NCBI GenBank assembly: GCA_035578155.1 | Contig: JAPWDM010000033.1 | Coordinates: 1,447,001 to 1,511,000, forward strand | Reading direction: 5' to 3' | Length of the DNA: 64,000 nt | Origin: Brachynemurus nebulosus | Lineage: Eukaryota > Arthropoda > Insecta > Neuroptera > Myrmeleontidae | In this document: piece after piece, positions 48,097 through 60,862 of the stretch | How the letters are laid out: each line of letters starts with the position of its first letter | Numbering within the stretch: the stretch's first letter is position 1 | Made by a program: the position numbers and the translations under genes | The notes under the pieces: model-generated | Seen by the model: the letters and a program-made list of their open reading frames with translations, nothing else | The model's database searches: none | What the model was told of the DNA's origin: nothing

Positions 48097-48675
48097 ATGT
48101 TTCGGCCCGTATGGCCATTGAGGAACTGTTCGTCAATGGCCAGACATCGAAGTTCGAGCCACGTGCATCGAGGTTCATATAGAATGCCAGATGACATATA
48201 TCAGACCGCTACTATTTCAAAACTGTTATTGCTAATGGAACGAGGAGAGGCGGATCAGTTTAAGGGAAAAGCTTTTAATGAAATTGATGTAAATATTGAG
48301 GAGAATCTCATGGACGCGACTATTTCTGAAGCTAATGAATATGAGAACGGTGATGAACATGAAGGTAATCTTAATGTAAACCAGCATGACTGTGACGATG
48401 TTGACATAACACAAACTAATACAATAGTAGCTCGCAAAGAAGAAATTAATACTTCGAAAAAGAAAGAATGTCTAAAACGAACACTTGTGCCATGGACTGA
48501 AAAGCAAAAAACTGTGATAAAAAGCTTTTTCAAAAAACATATTGCTAAAAGGATACCTCCAAAAAAAGTTGAATGTGAAGAGTTAAAAGAGCTGCATGCT
48601 GAACTTTTAAATAATAAAGATTGGTTGAAAATCAAAGTGTTCGTACAAAATGAATATACAAAAAAATTAAAATAA
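48097..48675 (+). pseudogene. Probable Crypton-type tyrosine recombinase C-terminus and tail
   Basis: The 192-codon frame begins with HRGSYRMPDDIYQTATISK then LLLLMERGEA, resembling the segment after the catalytic Tyr of Crypton-like recombinases, where a His/Tyr-Arg block precedes a MEKG helix. An acidic linker follows (residues 55-110), then a conserved tail PWTEKQKTVIKSFFKKHI with KKVECEEL and KDWLKIKVFVQN, seen at the end of the same multi-copy proteins in insects and other animals. The catalytic Arg-His-Arg part is absent upstream, so this is a 5'-truncated fragment though its frame is open. Recognition is from memory. Confidence 0.5.
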
Positions 48676-48689
48676 CTGAAAAATTTCAA

Positions 48690-49530
48690 CTGCATTTTTA
48701 GCAGAGTTTAAGAAATTTCAAGATGAAATTTTCAAAAGTTTTTGCCTTGTAGACACTGATACACTTACATCATCAACTTCATAATATTTCGATTTTAATG
48801 TAAGTTACTCCTAAATAAAAAAAATTATAACCGTTTTCGGATATGTTATATGAAATCTTTTTTGCTGTAACTGCTTTGGTTATACCTATACTTATAACAT
48901 ATTGAATGTATACTTTTTAATGAGTTTATAAAAATTACTTTCAATTTTTTATGTATTTTTTTTTAAGTATTAAATGAAATAAATTGTACTTCGAACGATT
49001 TTTTTTCTTTCTTATACCAGAGTCATACATGCAATATGAACTTACACCCAAAATAAATTTCATTTAAAATTAATAAATCAACTGCAGTAGTTGTATAGTT
49101 TATACTCAGAAAGTCTGTAAAATTTGGCAACGTCGTCGAACTCTTCATAGGTAAATATGTGTATGAATAATATACAAACAAGACGCTCTATGACATAATT
49201 GGTGACTGAAATTAAAAATAATACGGACGTCCAAAAGGCCATTTGATGGAGTGACGCTTAGTTGGCAATTCAATAAAAAGAACAAAATTTCAATTGACCT
49301 AAAATTTTCATAAAGTTTAATATATTTAACTATGAATGATTCCGTAGAAAGTATTCACCAAATAAGTTAAATTCTGAGCTACAGAGACGGACGCTCTCAT
49401 AGCGGTTCTATGGTCGGACGCTTCAATGAACATACTTTTTTTAACAAATGTAATAAATAAATATTTAGTAATTTAAAAATGTTATTAAAGTCACTTTTTA
49501 TTTATAAAGTAGGAATTTTAGATTTTTTGG
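48690..49530. other. Non-coding stretch
   Basis: No gene. CCAACTAAGCGTCA on the minus strand near 49240 resembles CCAACTGAGCGTCA at 47779, a possible inverted pair around the Crypton-like fragment. Confidence 0.5.
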
Positions 49531-49945
49531 AAAGAAAAAATATCTTCAACAAAGCCTTCCAATTCAACTGTATAATGTCCTTTTTTTAAGGGGTATTGGC
49601 AGGTAAGCATAGGTAGGAATGCCCTTGTACTATTGTGTGTCTATTGAATTTGAATTATGTTAATTCTTTGCTGGTAACTGCTATCGACATAAAATTGAAA
49701 TTTACTGAATTTCAGCTCTTAAAAACTTTCCCTTTGGGAGTAAGAAATTATTTTTGAAAGACGAAAAATCTCTTAAATGGATTAACGGATTTGGCTGAAG
49801 TCTCAGAAAATGACAAACGAAATCCCAAAATAACAATTCGCTTGTAGCCTTTCAATTACATTTAGATATTTTGAAGATACCGAAGACGAAGTAAAAACTT
49901 CGACTCCCGTGATGGGACCCCGCGGCTCACGGCGTTTTAAATCTT
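49530..49945 (-). repeat. Dispersed non-coding repeat family, antisense partial copy
   Basis: CGCCGTGAGCCGCGGGGTCC at its minus-strand start and the CTATCGACATAAAATTGAAA block correspond to the first 400 bases of the 40.19-kb copy. Confidence 0.8.
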
Positions 49946-49949
49946 AAAA

Positions 49950-50750
49950 ATGGTTTTTAATGACACAGATTACTTAAATATATACCTCTGATCCACCTCT
50001 GATCATACAGAGGGATCGTACTTTTGCATTTACTCATACGTCAAAAAAACTTTGAAAACTTATTTCTTCTAAACTAAACGTCAGAAATTATTCAAATGGT
50101 GTCAGTGAATGCATCATATCTTTATCTATAATATACTAAAATTTCAAATTCTAAACTTGGAAAATTTCCTGTGATCGATTCACCTTAACTGATACTTATA
50201 GTTAATTTTTAACGTTATGTACGTAATTTCTTTTTCTACTTTAGAAAACTTAAAATTACTAAATAATATGAACATTTGGAACATTTAAATGACTGATAAA
50301 TTAAAAACCCTTAAAATTAAAATTAAATAATGTTTCTTCAATAGCTGTTTCATAATATAGCGCTTTACTAGCGCTTTACTTTACGAATTTCAAAACTATA
50401 AATGCTTAAACTACTTTTGAATAAACAGTTGCAAACATTTGTATCCATCTACTGTTCATTGTTTGAATTTGAAAATAGAAAATTGTATTGAAAACGGTGT
50501 CATGATGTTGTTGCAGCCTAACTAAAATTATAAGTTCAATCATAGATGACGCTAATATGATAGAAAATACCATAATATTTTAACTAAGATAAATTCAAAA
50601 AATTTAAATATACCTGGTAATTATTATAACCAAAAACTCTAAAAGTTCGAGGTGAGCTTCAACACCTAACTCTTTACTAATAGGTTTACTTTGTCGTCCT
50701 TTTTTTAAATTTTTGAAGAATAATCTCCAAGGATGTTGGAGGTGGATTTA
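49950..50750. other. Non-coding stretch
   Basis: No gene or clear repeat. CTCTGATC..CCTCTGATCATAC is a short duplication near 49985-50008. Confidence 0.5.
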
Positions 50751-50751
50751 G

Positions 50752-50754
<3 letters not shown>

Positions 50755-50823
<69 letters not shown>
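50755..50823. repeat. (AT)n microsatellite
   Basis: About 69 bases of AT directly left of the palindromic TA element. Confidence 0.95.
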
Positions 50824-50824
<1 letters not shown>

Positions 50825-52129
50825 TAGCGGAAATAATTAAAGGATCAAAAAAAAATTCCAAATTTTTCCAAATTCCAAATTCCAAAGAAAAAAAGAGCTT
50901 TTGGGGGCTTTTTGGAAAATCAAGCGCTGAATTAAAAATTTCGAGAAAACCAGTGATGTTAAGTGTCCCTGTTACAGTTTAATATACCCACAAAAACTTC
51001 ACCGAGTTTCAACTGAATCCATCCAGCCGTTTTTTTGTTTCATTCGATTGAATTTTTGAAAAAATTAATGGATCATTTTTTTACTCTTAAACTTTCATAA
51101 ACTTGAACAAAATGAAAAAAAAAAATTTTCAGCTTTTTTCACATTTTTATCAACAACAGTATTTAAATTTATAAAAAAAGAAAATTTCTTAAAAAATTTT
51201 CAAAAAAAATTTTTTTTTCTAAAATTTTTCAAGAAAATTTTTGAAAAATTCTTTCGAATAATTCGTGAAAAAAATTTTTTTTTGAAAATTTTTTAAGAAA
51301 TTTTCTTTTTTTTATAAATTTAAATACTGTTGTTGATAAAAATGTAAAAAAAGCTGAGAAAATTTTTTTTTCATTTTGTTCAGGATTATGAAAGTTTAAG
51401 AGTAAAAAAATGATCCATTAATTTTTTCAAAAATTCAATCGAATGAAACAAAAAAACGGCTGGATGGATTCAATTGAAACTCGGTAAGGTTTTTGTGGGT
51501 ATATTGAACTGTAAAAGGCACACTTAACATCAATGGTTTTCTCGAAATTTTTAATTCAGCGCTTGATTTTCCAAAAAGCCCCCAAAAGCTCTTTTTTTCT
51601 TGATTTTTCAAATTCATGTAGAGTATGCAAAAAAATTTTTTTCTGATAAAACAATGGCCAATTCTTGTAGAGAATTTATTCGAGTTGTCGAAACACACCT
51701 TCAAGTTTCTGTGTGATCATTGGTTCCTGAGATATCGATGGTCAAAAGCGAAACGATCATTTTCCATTCAAAGTCCGATATCTCAGCCAGAAGTAGTCGT
51801 ATAAAGGTCTAAAAAAAAGCAAATTAAAGCTGAATGAACAAGTTATCCGGTCCATATGGTGGTTAAGTCGGAAAATTTTTTTCCAAGTCCGTGGACCAAA
51901 AAAAGGAATCGAAAAAATTTCGGAAATTTTTTTTTCAGTGTACTTATTAGGATTGAGCGATACACGTTGCTTTGAAAATTTTTTTATCCCAAGATCTGAA
52001 AACTAGAAACTTCCAGCTTTAAATTGCTTTGCTTACGACTCCGATGCGACCATTTTTCACGAAAATACAGCCATTCGAAAAATCACTAAAAATTTGGAAT
52101 TTTTTTTGATCCTTTAATTATTTCCACTA

Positions 52130-52132
<3 letters not shown>
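50824..52132. mobile_element. TA-flanked palindromic element, about 1.3 kb
   Basis: Both ends carry GGAAATAATTAAAGGATC as inverted repeats, with CTAGC on the left and CACTAGT on the right, and both abut (AT)n. Bases 50883-51235 and 51245-51604 form a long palindrome with arms of about 350 bases sharing GCTTTTGGGGGCTTTTTGG. No transposase is present. A related partial copy is at 54.17-54.88 kb. This fits a Tc1/mariner-type foldback. Confidence 0.75.

Positions 52133-52198
<66 letters not shown>
52133..52198. repeat. (AT)n microsatellite
   Basis: About 66 bases of AT directly right of the palindromic TA element. Confidence 0.95.
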
Positions 52199-52199
<1 letters not shown>

Positions 52200-52201
<2 letters not shown>

Positions 52202-52860
52202 AATTTTTAAATACTAGTATTTTCTCATTCAAAATTTTTTTATAATCCGATCAATTTAGTTCTAAAAATAGTAGTAAAGGTACAAAAATTAGGGAAGAGC
52301 TGAAAATTGGTACGAATGTTCAGAACACGGACAAAAATCGTAATCAAAAGTTCACACATCCGTCATTTTTTTTTCTTTCAGCAATTTATTTATATTATAG
52401 GTATAGGTGCCGGTACTGTGCATATATTTTATAAATCTTTTTTGTTTTTGGATTTCAGTGGTTTATTACCGGCGCTATAATGTCAACCAACAAGGCATCG
52501 GATTCTTGCATCGTCACACTGCACTATCTATAAAATGGACAATTTTTTATATTTTTCCTTGAAAAAAAATTTTTTTTTTGTATAGTTTAACACTTAATAA
52601 ATATGTGGACAAAATTTAAAATTGATATTTACTTCCGTTCTTGAGAAAAAAAATTCCAGAAAAATACATAATTTTTAAGGACTTTCAAGTAAGCCTCCCA
52701 TTAAAAACTGCTCCGAAAATTGTAAGACGATCTACAGAACACGTGTACACTAAACAAGAAATGTTCAACAATTGAGATGTGTTGTCAAAGTTAAGCAGAT
52801 AAATTAGAGATAAGTATAATACAAGTGTGAAAATAAAAAAATATAAAAAACATTCCATTT
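52200..52860. other. Non-coding stretch with a short direct repeat
   Basis: GGTACAAAAATTAGG with GAGCTGAAAATTGGTA at 52277 recurs at 53893. No gene. Confidence 0.6.
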
Positions 52861-52865
52861 AATTT

Positions 52866-53620
52866 GAAAATTGTGGGTATTCCAAACATATTGTGACTGT
52901 TAAAACCTACTTTTCGTTATCGAAAATTATCGATAACGGACTACTTATCATGAATTAGTTATAATTGTTTAATTTAAGCTCTATTAGTCCCTCTGATTTG
53001 GTTACCAATAGAATATTTTCGAAAAAATTAGTTTTCGATACTTTTGGTAAAGTTACGAAAAATATCGAAAACTAATTTTTTCGAAAATATGATATTGGGG
53101 ACTAAATCAATGGAGCTAACAGCCTAAAGAAACCAGTTATAACCAATCGATGATAAGTTACGTGGTATCGATAATTTTCGATAACAAAAAGTAGGTTTTG
53201 ACAGTCTCAATATGTTCGGAACACCCATAACTTGCTTCGCTTAAGCCTTCAAAAATTTCGTTCTTTTTTCGCTACGACGAATCGTTTACGAGATATTTAC
53301 GATCAAAAGTTTACGTCTGCGTCTACGTAAACTTTTGATCGTAAATATCTCGTAAACAGTGCGTCGTAGCGAAAAAATAACGAAATTTTTGAAGGCTTAA
53401 GCGAAGCAAGTTATGGGTGTTCCGAACATATTGAGACTGTCAAAACCTACTTTTCGTTATCGAAAATTGTCGATGTCGAAAATAACATTTTCAAAATTTA
53501 AATATGTAAATTTCTACATATTCTTTATCATTTCTATTATAAAATTCGCAAAAATTTTAGTAGTTTTTATTTCCAGCATTTTTCTTTTATAATGACAGAT
53601 TCAGTTACCATGATTTTTAT
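52866..53620. repeat. Two overlapping palindromes
   Basis: About 52866-53035 and 53050-53230 are inverted copies around 53042. About 53165-53315 and 53327-53475 are inverted copies around 53320, sharing GTTCGGAACACCCATAACTTGC and GTTTACGAGATATTTACGATC. The same arm is used in both, giving an arm order of forward, reverse, forward. A single-arm copy is at 21.89-22.18 kb. Confidence 0.85.
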
Positions 53621-53689
53621 TCGTGTAAATCGAATCCACATGTGATATACATATTTGTGTACATTGAGGACTGATGTAACTTTATATTA

Positions 53690-53810
53690 AATATATAATA
53701 TATACTTAAAAATCGTGTTGTTTGAAACCGTGTAATTCGGGGGAAGGGTACCCGTGTTCTTTGAGACCCGTGTTCTTCGAGTACCGTGTTCTTCGGGGGA
53801 TGCCTGTATT
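53690..53810. repeat. Short GTGTTCTTCGAG-type repeat
   Basis: CCGTGTTCTT with TCGAG or TTGAGA recurs three to four times in about 80 bases (53750-53800), a pattern like the TTTACGCGG block at 21.5 kb. Confidence 0.6.
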
Positions 53811-54165
53811 ATGTAATCATAATATTAACTTTCAGTTATCTTACAATTATGTTTGTTACAAAACTAATACACCGGTCAATTTAAACATGCAAGGGTACAA
53901 AAATTAGGGGAGAGCTGAAAATTGGTATGAATGTTCGGAACACCATTATAAATAAGTGTTGAAAAGTCCTCATCGATCCTGTATGTGGAAAAAATTTTAT
54001 TCAAGGTCAAAGGGGTCAAAAATGGGTCTTTCGCGTTTTTCGCAAAACGGTAAGTTCTATCATAAAATTAAGTCAGACAAAAATTGTAGACCATATAATT
54101 ATCTATAAAAAATGTCACAATACGTTTTTTCCTAAGAGCCACCGTTTCTGAGATATATACTACTA

Positions 54166-54880
54166 CAAATAATTAAAGGAACAAAAAAAAAAATTGTTAA
54201 TTTTTTAGTGATTTTTGAAGGGCTGTATTTACGTGAAAAATGGTCGTATCGGGATGATAAAAAAAGCATTTTGAAGCTCCAAGATTCTAGTTTTCAGATC
54301 TTCAATCAATTTTTAAGTAACAGTTATCGAGCAATTGTAAGGAATAACACAAAATTTGAAAATTGAAAATTTTTTGCTCTTTTCCTTTCGATCTACGGGC
54401 TTAAAAATTTGTTTTACAGTGAAGCCATGGCATTGACTTGATAGCCTGTTTATTCAGCTTCAAATTCCTTTTTAAAACTTTTCTCTACATTGAACCGTTT
54501 CGGAGATATCCAACTTTGAATGCAAAATGATCCTTTTTAGTTTAATCATCGATATCTCAGTAATCGGTGATCGGACAGAAAATTCAAGGGCAGTTTTGGA
54601 ATCTGGAATAAATTACCTACATGGCTATGTCACGTATTTTAGGGAAAAAATTTTTTTCATCCGTAATTTTAATCTGAAACATGTGGAAAAAAAGGACTTT
54701 TTTCCTTGTTGTAAAAAGTTGTTCGCATCCTTGAGAGAATTGCTGGGAAATCTAATGTTTGTACGAATTTTTACACCTCACTGTACTCCCAATAACTCTG
54801 CAAATCAGTAGATTGATCTATCGAATGGTTTTCCTAAACCGTTTGATCAAAATTTCAGAAATAAAATTAAAGGAGCAAAA
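54166..54880 (+). repeat. Diverged partial copy of the 50.8-52.1 kb element
   Basis: CTACTACAAATAATTAAAGGAAC then TTTTAGTGATTTTT and GGCTGTATTT..GTGAAAAATGGTCG repeat the right end of that element in the opposite orientation, and the GATATCTCAG and ATGATC blocks follow in order. The right edge near 54.88 kb is not sharp. Confidence 0.6.
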
Positions 54881-55069
54881 TTGAATAAACAAAATTGAAT
54901 GAAAAATTATAAGGATGTGCAGGCGGAGGATACTTTCTTTTCAATTCTTATCTTTAATTAATCTGCTTCTTTTGGCATACAAGTTTTATTTTATTTCATT
55001 AATTTAATTTGAAATCGTATTTTAATTCGTGTCTGAAAATACTGAAAATGGTATGCACGTGCTGAATAT

Positions 55070-55260
55070 TATTGAAATTCTTTTGGAACTTATGGACGGA
55101 AAGGCTATTGGCGGATAAACATGGGTAGAAATGCCCCGGCACGAATTTTGTTGGTTTTTTTTCTGCTAACTGCTTTCGATATAAGATTGAAATTTACTGA
55201 GTTTCAACCCTTAAAAACTCACCCTTTGGGAGTAAAAAATTATTTTTTGCAAATCGAAAA
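55070..55260 (-). repeat. Dispersed non-coding repeat family, short antisense piece
   Basis: GGCTATTGGCGGATAAACATGG and CTGCTAACTGCTTTCGATAT correspond to the CCAACACAATTCG region of the family. Confidence 0.7.
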
Positions 55261-55429
55261 AAAATCATAATTTTTGAATGGCTCGACTGATTTGGCTGAA
55301 ATTTTTATATGTTTTAGATACCTCTATAGTGTACCTCAGAAAAAATTATCAGCTTCCAAAAAATCATAACCCCCCAAAAAAAAAATATTTAATTTTTCAA
55401 TATTTTTTTTCACCAACTTGTAGCTAGGG

Positions 55430-55685
55430 TACAATCACCAAAATTTTTTTGCAGGCTTCTTACTATGACCGATAGAACATATAATTTTTCCAGAATTTTT
55501 TTCCGGGTGCGTCATAGTTAAAAAAAATAAAATGTCCGAAAAGATTTTTTTTTCGAGGTTATGTTCGTTGTATAATCACCCAAATATTTCTGTAGGCTTC
55601 TCACTATGATTGATAGAACATATAATTTTTCCAGAATTTTTTTCCGGGTGCATCATAGTTAAAAAAATTAAATGTCAGAAAAGAT
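55430..55685. repeat. Tandem repeat, two units of about 127 bp
   Basis: AATCACC, AGGCTTCT, TAGAACATATAATTTTTCCAG and TTTTTTTCCGGGTGC occur in order from 55432 and again from 55570, with few differences. Confidence 0.85.
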
Positions 55686-55689
55686 ATTT

Positions 55690-57860
55690 TTAGAGATAGG
55701 TATAGGAAGCCTATACGTATCTCTACAAAAATTTTTCGGAAATTTAATTTTTTATAAAGATTATTTATAATTATTGATACGAGAGGAGATTTTTTATTAA
55801 TGTAAATTTTAGACAGGTTAAAATAAATTAGAAGAAAACGAATTCCGGTTGTTTTATTTCAGTAAATTTTTAGATCTTTATTTCAGCCAGAAGATTCTCT
55901 TTTATCGCCAATTAATCCGTCATGGATTAATCTTGGCAGGAGTTCGAACCCCTTCTTCAATATTCGGAACATGTTATTCTACGCTACCCTTGTGTCGGAT
56001 AAATTATATAAATCGCCGTTCCGTGGTTTTCCACATACATATAGTCCAATCAATCTACACAATTCCTTGCAAAAATTGTTAACAGGATAAAAAAAATATG
56101 GTCATGTAGAAAAAAAATCTAAGGAAGATAGCGTTTTAGTTCTCCAAAATTTTCATGGCGAATCTAGTCTATAAAATTCGTAAAAGTAAAAAAAAGGTTT
56201 TTCGCTGATAGAAAAGAAAATTGAAGTCGAATCGAAAAAAGTTAAATTAGAACGTTGTAGGTATTAAAATTATCTATCGTTTGATGTATAATAAGTTATA
56301 GGTTGGTGCACAGGCCATAGAGGAAAATGGAAAAAACCGAGGAAAATGGAAAAAACCGTTAAAAATCACGTTTTTTAAATTTGTTAATTACTTTTTTTTA
56401 ACGCAACTTACTAATTTGTTATTTGGTAAAAATATAGCCTCTCGTTAGCTAAATAAGCATTTTTTTTTCTTGTAAAATCTTAAATATTTTTCTGGAAATT
56501 TTAGTTTTTTACAAAAACTACAATTTCCAGAAAAATAATGAAAAAATGATGCTCTGGGTCAGGGAATTATTGTAGAGCAACGCTTAAGAGCTCAAAATTT
56601 TCTCAAAGATTTGTTCTACCATATGCAAGTAAATAAAGGTTGATTTTTTTAATTTTCGATGTTATGTATTTCTTTAGATGTATATACTAGTGACAATTAA
56701 TAGTCGTCATTTTTTTTTACGTATACGAAAAAGAAATTTTATTGTACGACCGTCTGGCGCTGGGATAATTTTTTTTGATAATGACTAGAGAATGGTCCTG
56801 GACATGCTTGTCGAGATTAGGGAGCTTTTACTGTAATTTCAAGTAGTAAACTTGTGCCACAGTTACGCCTAGACACACAGCAATTTTAGCTGTTGTCAAT
56901 GTAAGTACTAACTTCTTAAAAACATTTAATTCGGTAAATCTATTGGCCAGCTTTTTTGCAGCTAGCTCTCGGTCTATATAAGAAAGTAGTGCGTTAAATA
57001 ATAATACATATGATATACTTAGTGAATAAATATTATTTGAGCAGCAATTTAATTTATTGAGCAGCAAAATTTATCAGCCCAAAAAAATATTTTATCAGCC
57101 AGAAAATTATTTTAACTTGAAAAATTAAAAAAATTAAAAATTAAAAAAATAAAAAATCTCGACAGGGTTACCTCGTGATTTATCTGTAGAAAGAATGTGT
57201 AAAATTTCAAAAAGATCAGTTCAGTAAATTTTGAGTTAGAGTGTTCACCGATTTTGAAAATATTAAGTGTGAGAAATACACGTGTTAAAATGCTAAGTTT
57301 TATACACTTACTACGGTCGGCGGAACGCAGGTTTACAAGTCTATATCTCCGTCTAAATCTTGAGTTGTTGTAGATTCGTTTGACAAATTTTGAAAAAAAT
57401 AAAAAGTAAACGTTACCCCCCTCCCCTTAAAAGCTTGTGACTTTTCTGTACACAACCATATCTATTCAGATTTTTAGAAGTGGAGTACTTTCGGGCATTT
57501 AGTTTTGGGTGGTTTTTATCGCTCGAGACTCCTGGGGAGCAATTTTAAACTCACTTCTACTTATTCCGAGAAAAACGTTTGAGTAACATTTGGTCAAAAT
57601 TCATCCAACCGTTTATTTGGAAGTTTTTTCGGAATCCCAAGACTTTCGGGGACAATTTTAACTTAAAAGTTTTCTTATCTCTTACCTCAATTTGTTTAAA
57701 GCAGATAAATTATTCAAAATCTGTAAATTTTGAATAATTTTATCATTTATTTTATTAAAAATAACATTCAATTTTAACAAACAAAACTATAGTTTTATTT
57801 GTTCCCATATGAAAATAAAACTATAGTTTTATTCCCAGTAACCAGTATATATATGAAATT
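55690..57860. other. Long non-coding stretch
   Basis: No gene is supported over 2.2 kb. GAGGAAAATGGAAAAAACC is duplicated at 56320 and 56339. Bases 57540-57670 contain phrases like those of the 5.9-6.6 kb repeat (CGTTTATTTGG, TCGGAATCCCAAGACTTTCGG). AAAACTATAGTTTTA, itself palindromic, occurs at 57784 and 57818. Confidence 0.5.
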
Positions 57861-57869
57861 TTTAATATA

Positions 57870-57990
57870 TTAAAAAGGACCATTTTTTGTACAGTTGGAT
57901 ATGTGGCTGTATGTAAAACGTAGCTTCCTTAGATAGTATTTTGTACAATAAACAAGCAATTTCATGGTAGTCGTAGGTAAACTATTTTTT
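57870..57990. repeat. Dispersed repeat shared with 20.99-21.12 kb
   Basis: Same blocks, order and orientation as at 21 kb, including GTATTTTGTACAATA and CAAGCAATTTCATGGTAGT. Confidence 0.7.
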
Positions 57991-58249
57991 GTAATTTTAC
58001 AAATTAAATAACTATGGTTGCTATTTTATTTGTACATATTACTTTTTACCGACATTTCTCACTTGAATGTTTGTGCTCTGAATTTATTTGGATTTAATTA
58101 ATTATTTGCTGTTATCGGTTTTGTAAATGCTTAATCCTATTTACTGTTACTAATACAAAAAAACAAAGTGAATGTAAGTTTGAGGCCTACTTTTTTTATA
58201 TTACCACAAGAAATGTATTAGAAAAGAAAAAACTAGACTAATACAGCCT

Positions 58250-59690
58250 ATACGATAAATACGAGACGAGGCGGGAGTAGGAGTGCTACCGTTTTCGGAC
58301 CAGTAGAACACGATTTTGAAGAAAAAAATGTCTGATATACCTACGGAGCAATAATACTTTTAAAATAGGATCCAATTTTGGATCTGACCCAACCTTTAAG
58401 GGGGTGGTGGGGTTGGCAAAACAATAAAACTTTTCCATACTGGTTGGAAATAATCTTTCCGTCAATTATCTACAACATATCCAAAATTCAGCTTCCTAGA
58501 GTGATTTGGAGGGAGTAGAGGGCGAATAAAGTTTTTTGGCTAGATCTAACACGCCCTCAGCTAGCCAGAATTAACGTAGAGGGTTGAAATTTGGTATGTT
58601 GGTAGAGTTCGTACCTAGGATGTGCCTTTTAGAGATTTTACTATTGTACCCCATCCCCATCATTTTTAAGCTACAATTTCATGCTTTTTCGACATTTTCG
58701 AAGTTTGTACCACTCGCACAGGTCACCCAAATAAACCCAGAGGGCTGAAATTTTGTATTTGGATTGAGTTAATATCAAGGGTGTACCTTTTAGGGGTCTC
58801 AACTTTTAACCCTTACCCCCATCGTTTTTATACCAAAAAAAACATGATTTTTCTTATTTTTTTTTAGCAGTGTTGTCAAGGTCAAAATGTCCCCAAATAA
58901 ACCTAGAGAACTGAAATTTTGTGTATAGATTAAGTCAATATCTAGCCATTGCTTTTTGGAGATTTCAACTTGTTACTCTTACCCTCACGATTTTTATGTC
59001 AATATTTCCTTGATTTTTTTGCTTTTTCTTCTAACACGTCTGGAAACTCTCTAAGTAAGCCTTGAAGGCTAGAATTTTGTACATGTATTGAGTTAGTATC
59101 CAGTTAGTGCCTTTTAGGGATTCCACATTACCTTGCCCCTCACTTCTCCCATTTGTAAATTGGAATTCAATGGCATTGATATACATGTGTTTAAAATGAT
59201 TTATTTTCATACTAATATAAGTAGGCATAGTAAATTTTAAAAAAAGTTAACTTTTAAAAAAAATATTATTAAAGTCAGTTTTCATTTATCAAATATGAAT
59301 TTTGGATTTTTTGGAAAGAAAAATATCTTCAAAGAGGCCTTCTAGTTCACTGTTTGGGGTTCTTTTTTAATATTTAAAAATAATACACAAAGGCTATTGG
59401 CGGATAAGCATTGGTAGGAATGCTCTCGTACGAATTGTGTTGGCTTGTTTCCTGTTAACTGCTATCGGCATAAAATTGAAATTTACTAAGATTTAGCCCT
59501 TAAAAACTTAAACCTTTTTTTAAGGCCCCGATCAGCCGGACACTTATTATCAGTTTTAAAAACACCAAAATGACAACTCGCCTGTACCCTTTCAACCACA
59601 TTTAGATATCTTGAAAATACCGAAGATGTAGCGAATAATTCGAGTCCCATGATGAGGCCCCGCTGCTCACGGCTTTTTTTTTAAAATTTT
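58250..59690 (-). repeat. Dispersed non-coding repeat family, antisense full-length copy
   Basis: On the minus strand it runs from GCCGTGAGCAGCGGGGCCTC (59660) through the four ~160-base units to CCGTTTTCGGACC (58293), matching copies at 35.8 and 40.2 kb but without MITE or long (AT)n. It is the best uninterrupted example in the window. Confidence 0.85.
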
Positions 59691-60860
59691 ATTGCTTATA
59701 CAACTTTTTTACAGCGTTGTGTCGTCGAAAAAAATTTATATTCATATTCTATTTGGGCAAAAAAAGTTTTTATAATTGGAAAACCATTTCAGATTTTTAA
59801 ACATCAGTCTGTACTGCGAAATGTACCGTAAAACATCCTATCTTCACCATAATTTTCAATTCAAAATTGAATAAAATAAAGACGGAACTAATTTAGTTAT
59901 ATCTAACTGTTTCAATAGAATAAACTGATAAAAAACTTTGATCTAACTGATAAATAAATTTTCCAGAAACTTAAATTACTAGTCAGAAATAAAAAAACAG
60001 TAACAAGCTCAAATGTCGAGAAGTTTCTAACTTTACCATATTATTACTAATTCATATTTTTTTAGTGAAATATAAAAGATATTATAAAATTTCTAAATAT
60101 ACCATTGTTGTTCATACTTTTTTTGTGAATTCCAAATAATATCTAACAATAATACGCAGTCGTTTCGAAATTTTCAATTTTCAATAAAAATTAATAAAAT
60201 AAAATGCCAGAAACAAAAAAAAAAAAAAAAAAGAAAAAAAATTGTTTAAAAAAATAAAACACAATGTTACATATTTGATATTATAAACTGACTAAGTAAC
60301 AAAATCAGAAATACAAAACAAAAACAATTGTCTATTAAATAAATCAATGTTCAATTTCCATCAAATTGTCTAACTTACAAAATCACAATCTTTTTAACCA
60401 AAACAAGATACTCAATTTTATTCTATATTGTTCTTCTTTGGATTCCAAATTGTTTTTCAGTGTATAGTGTCGTAATTTGTTTACTTTTTAGCATATCAAT
60501 TGCTAGATTTAACACTCTGCAGAATAATTTTTGTATGTCCTTGCACCAATTTTCTTCTTATGGTATTTACCAGACATTTTGTATAAATGTAAACCTATAA
60601 CAATGTTTTTTACTTTAATATCTCAATTCGTGTAAAAATATAATCCAATTCGTATATTTTTGACAACCCTGACTATTGGCGGCTTTATCGACAAATATAA
60701 AGTTGGGATTTGTTAAAGAACTCTAATTTTATCGAATTTGCTATAATATTACCTAAACGAATTATTCGATAATGCACAAATAAGTAAACGTAAAAATAAT
60801 TTTATATACTTACGAGGTTATGTAACTTTTCATATGATGAAATTATCTATGTCACTATGT
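59690..60860. other. Non-coding stretch, one repeat fragment
   Basis: Bases 59695-59860 resemble the 26.8-kb tandem unit (TTATACAAC..GTTGTG..CGAAAAAAATTTA). A poly-A run lies near 60218-60240. No gene. Confidence 0.55.
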
Positions 60861-60862
60861 TT

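Noticed and set aside
51435..51704. 89-codon minus-strand frame
   Set aside because: It translates one arm of the palindrome; its complement arm gives no comparable product.
55930..55950. tRNA or SINE from a GTTCGAACCCC block
   Set aside because: No A-box, no acceptor stem and no cloverleaf could be traced around it.
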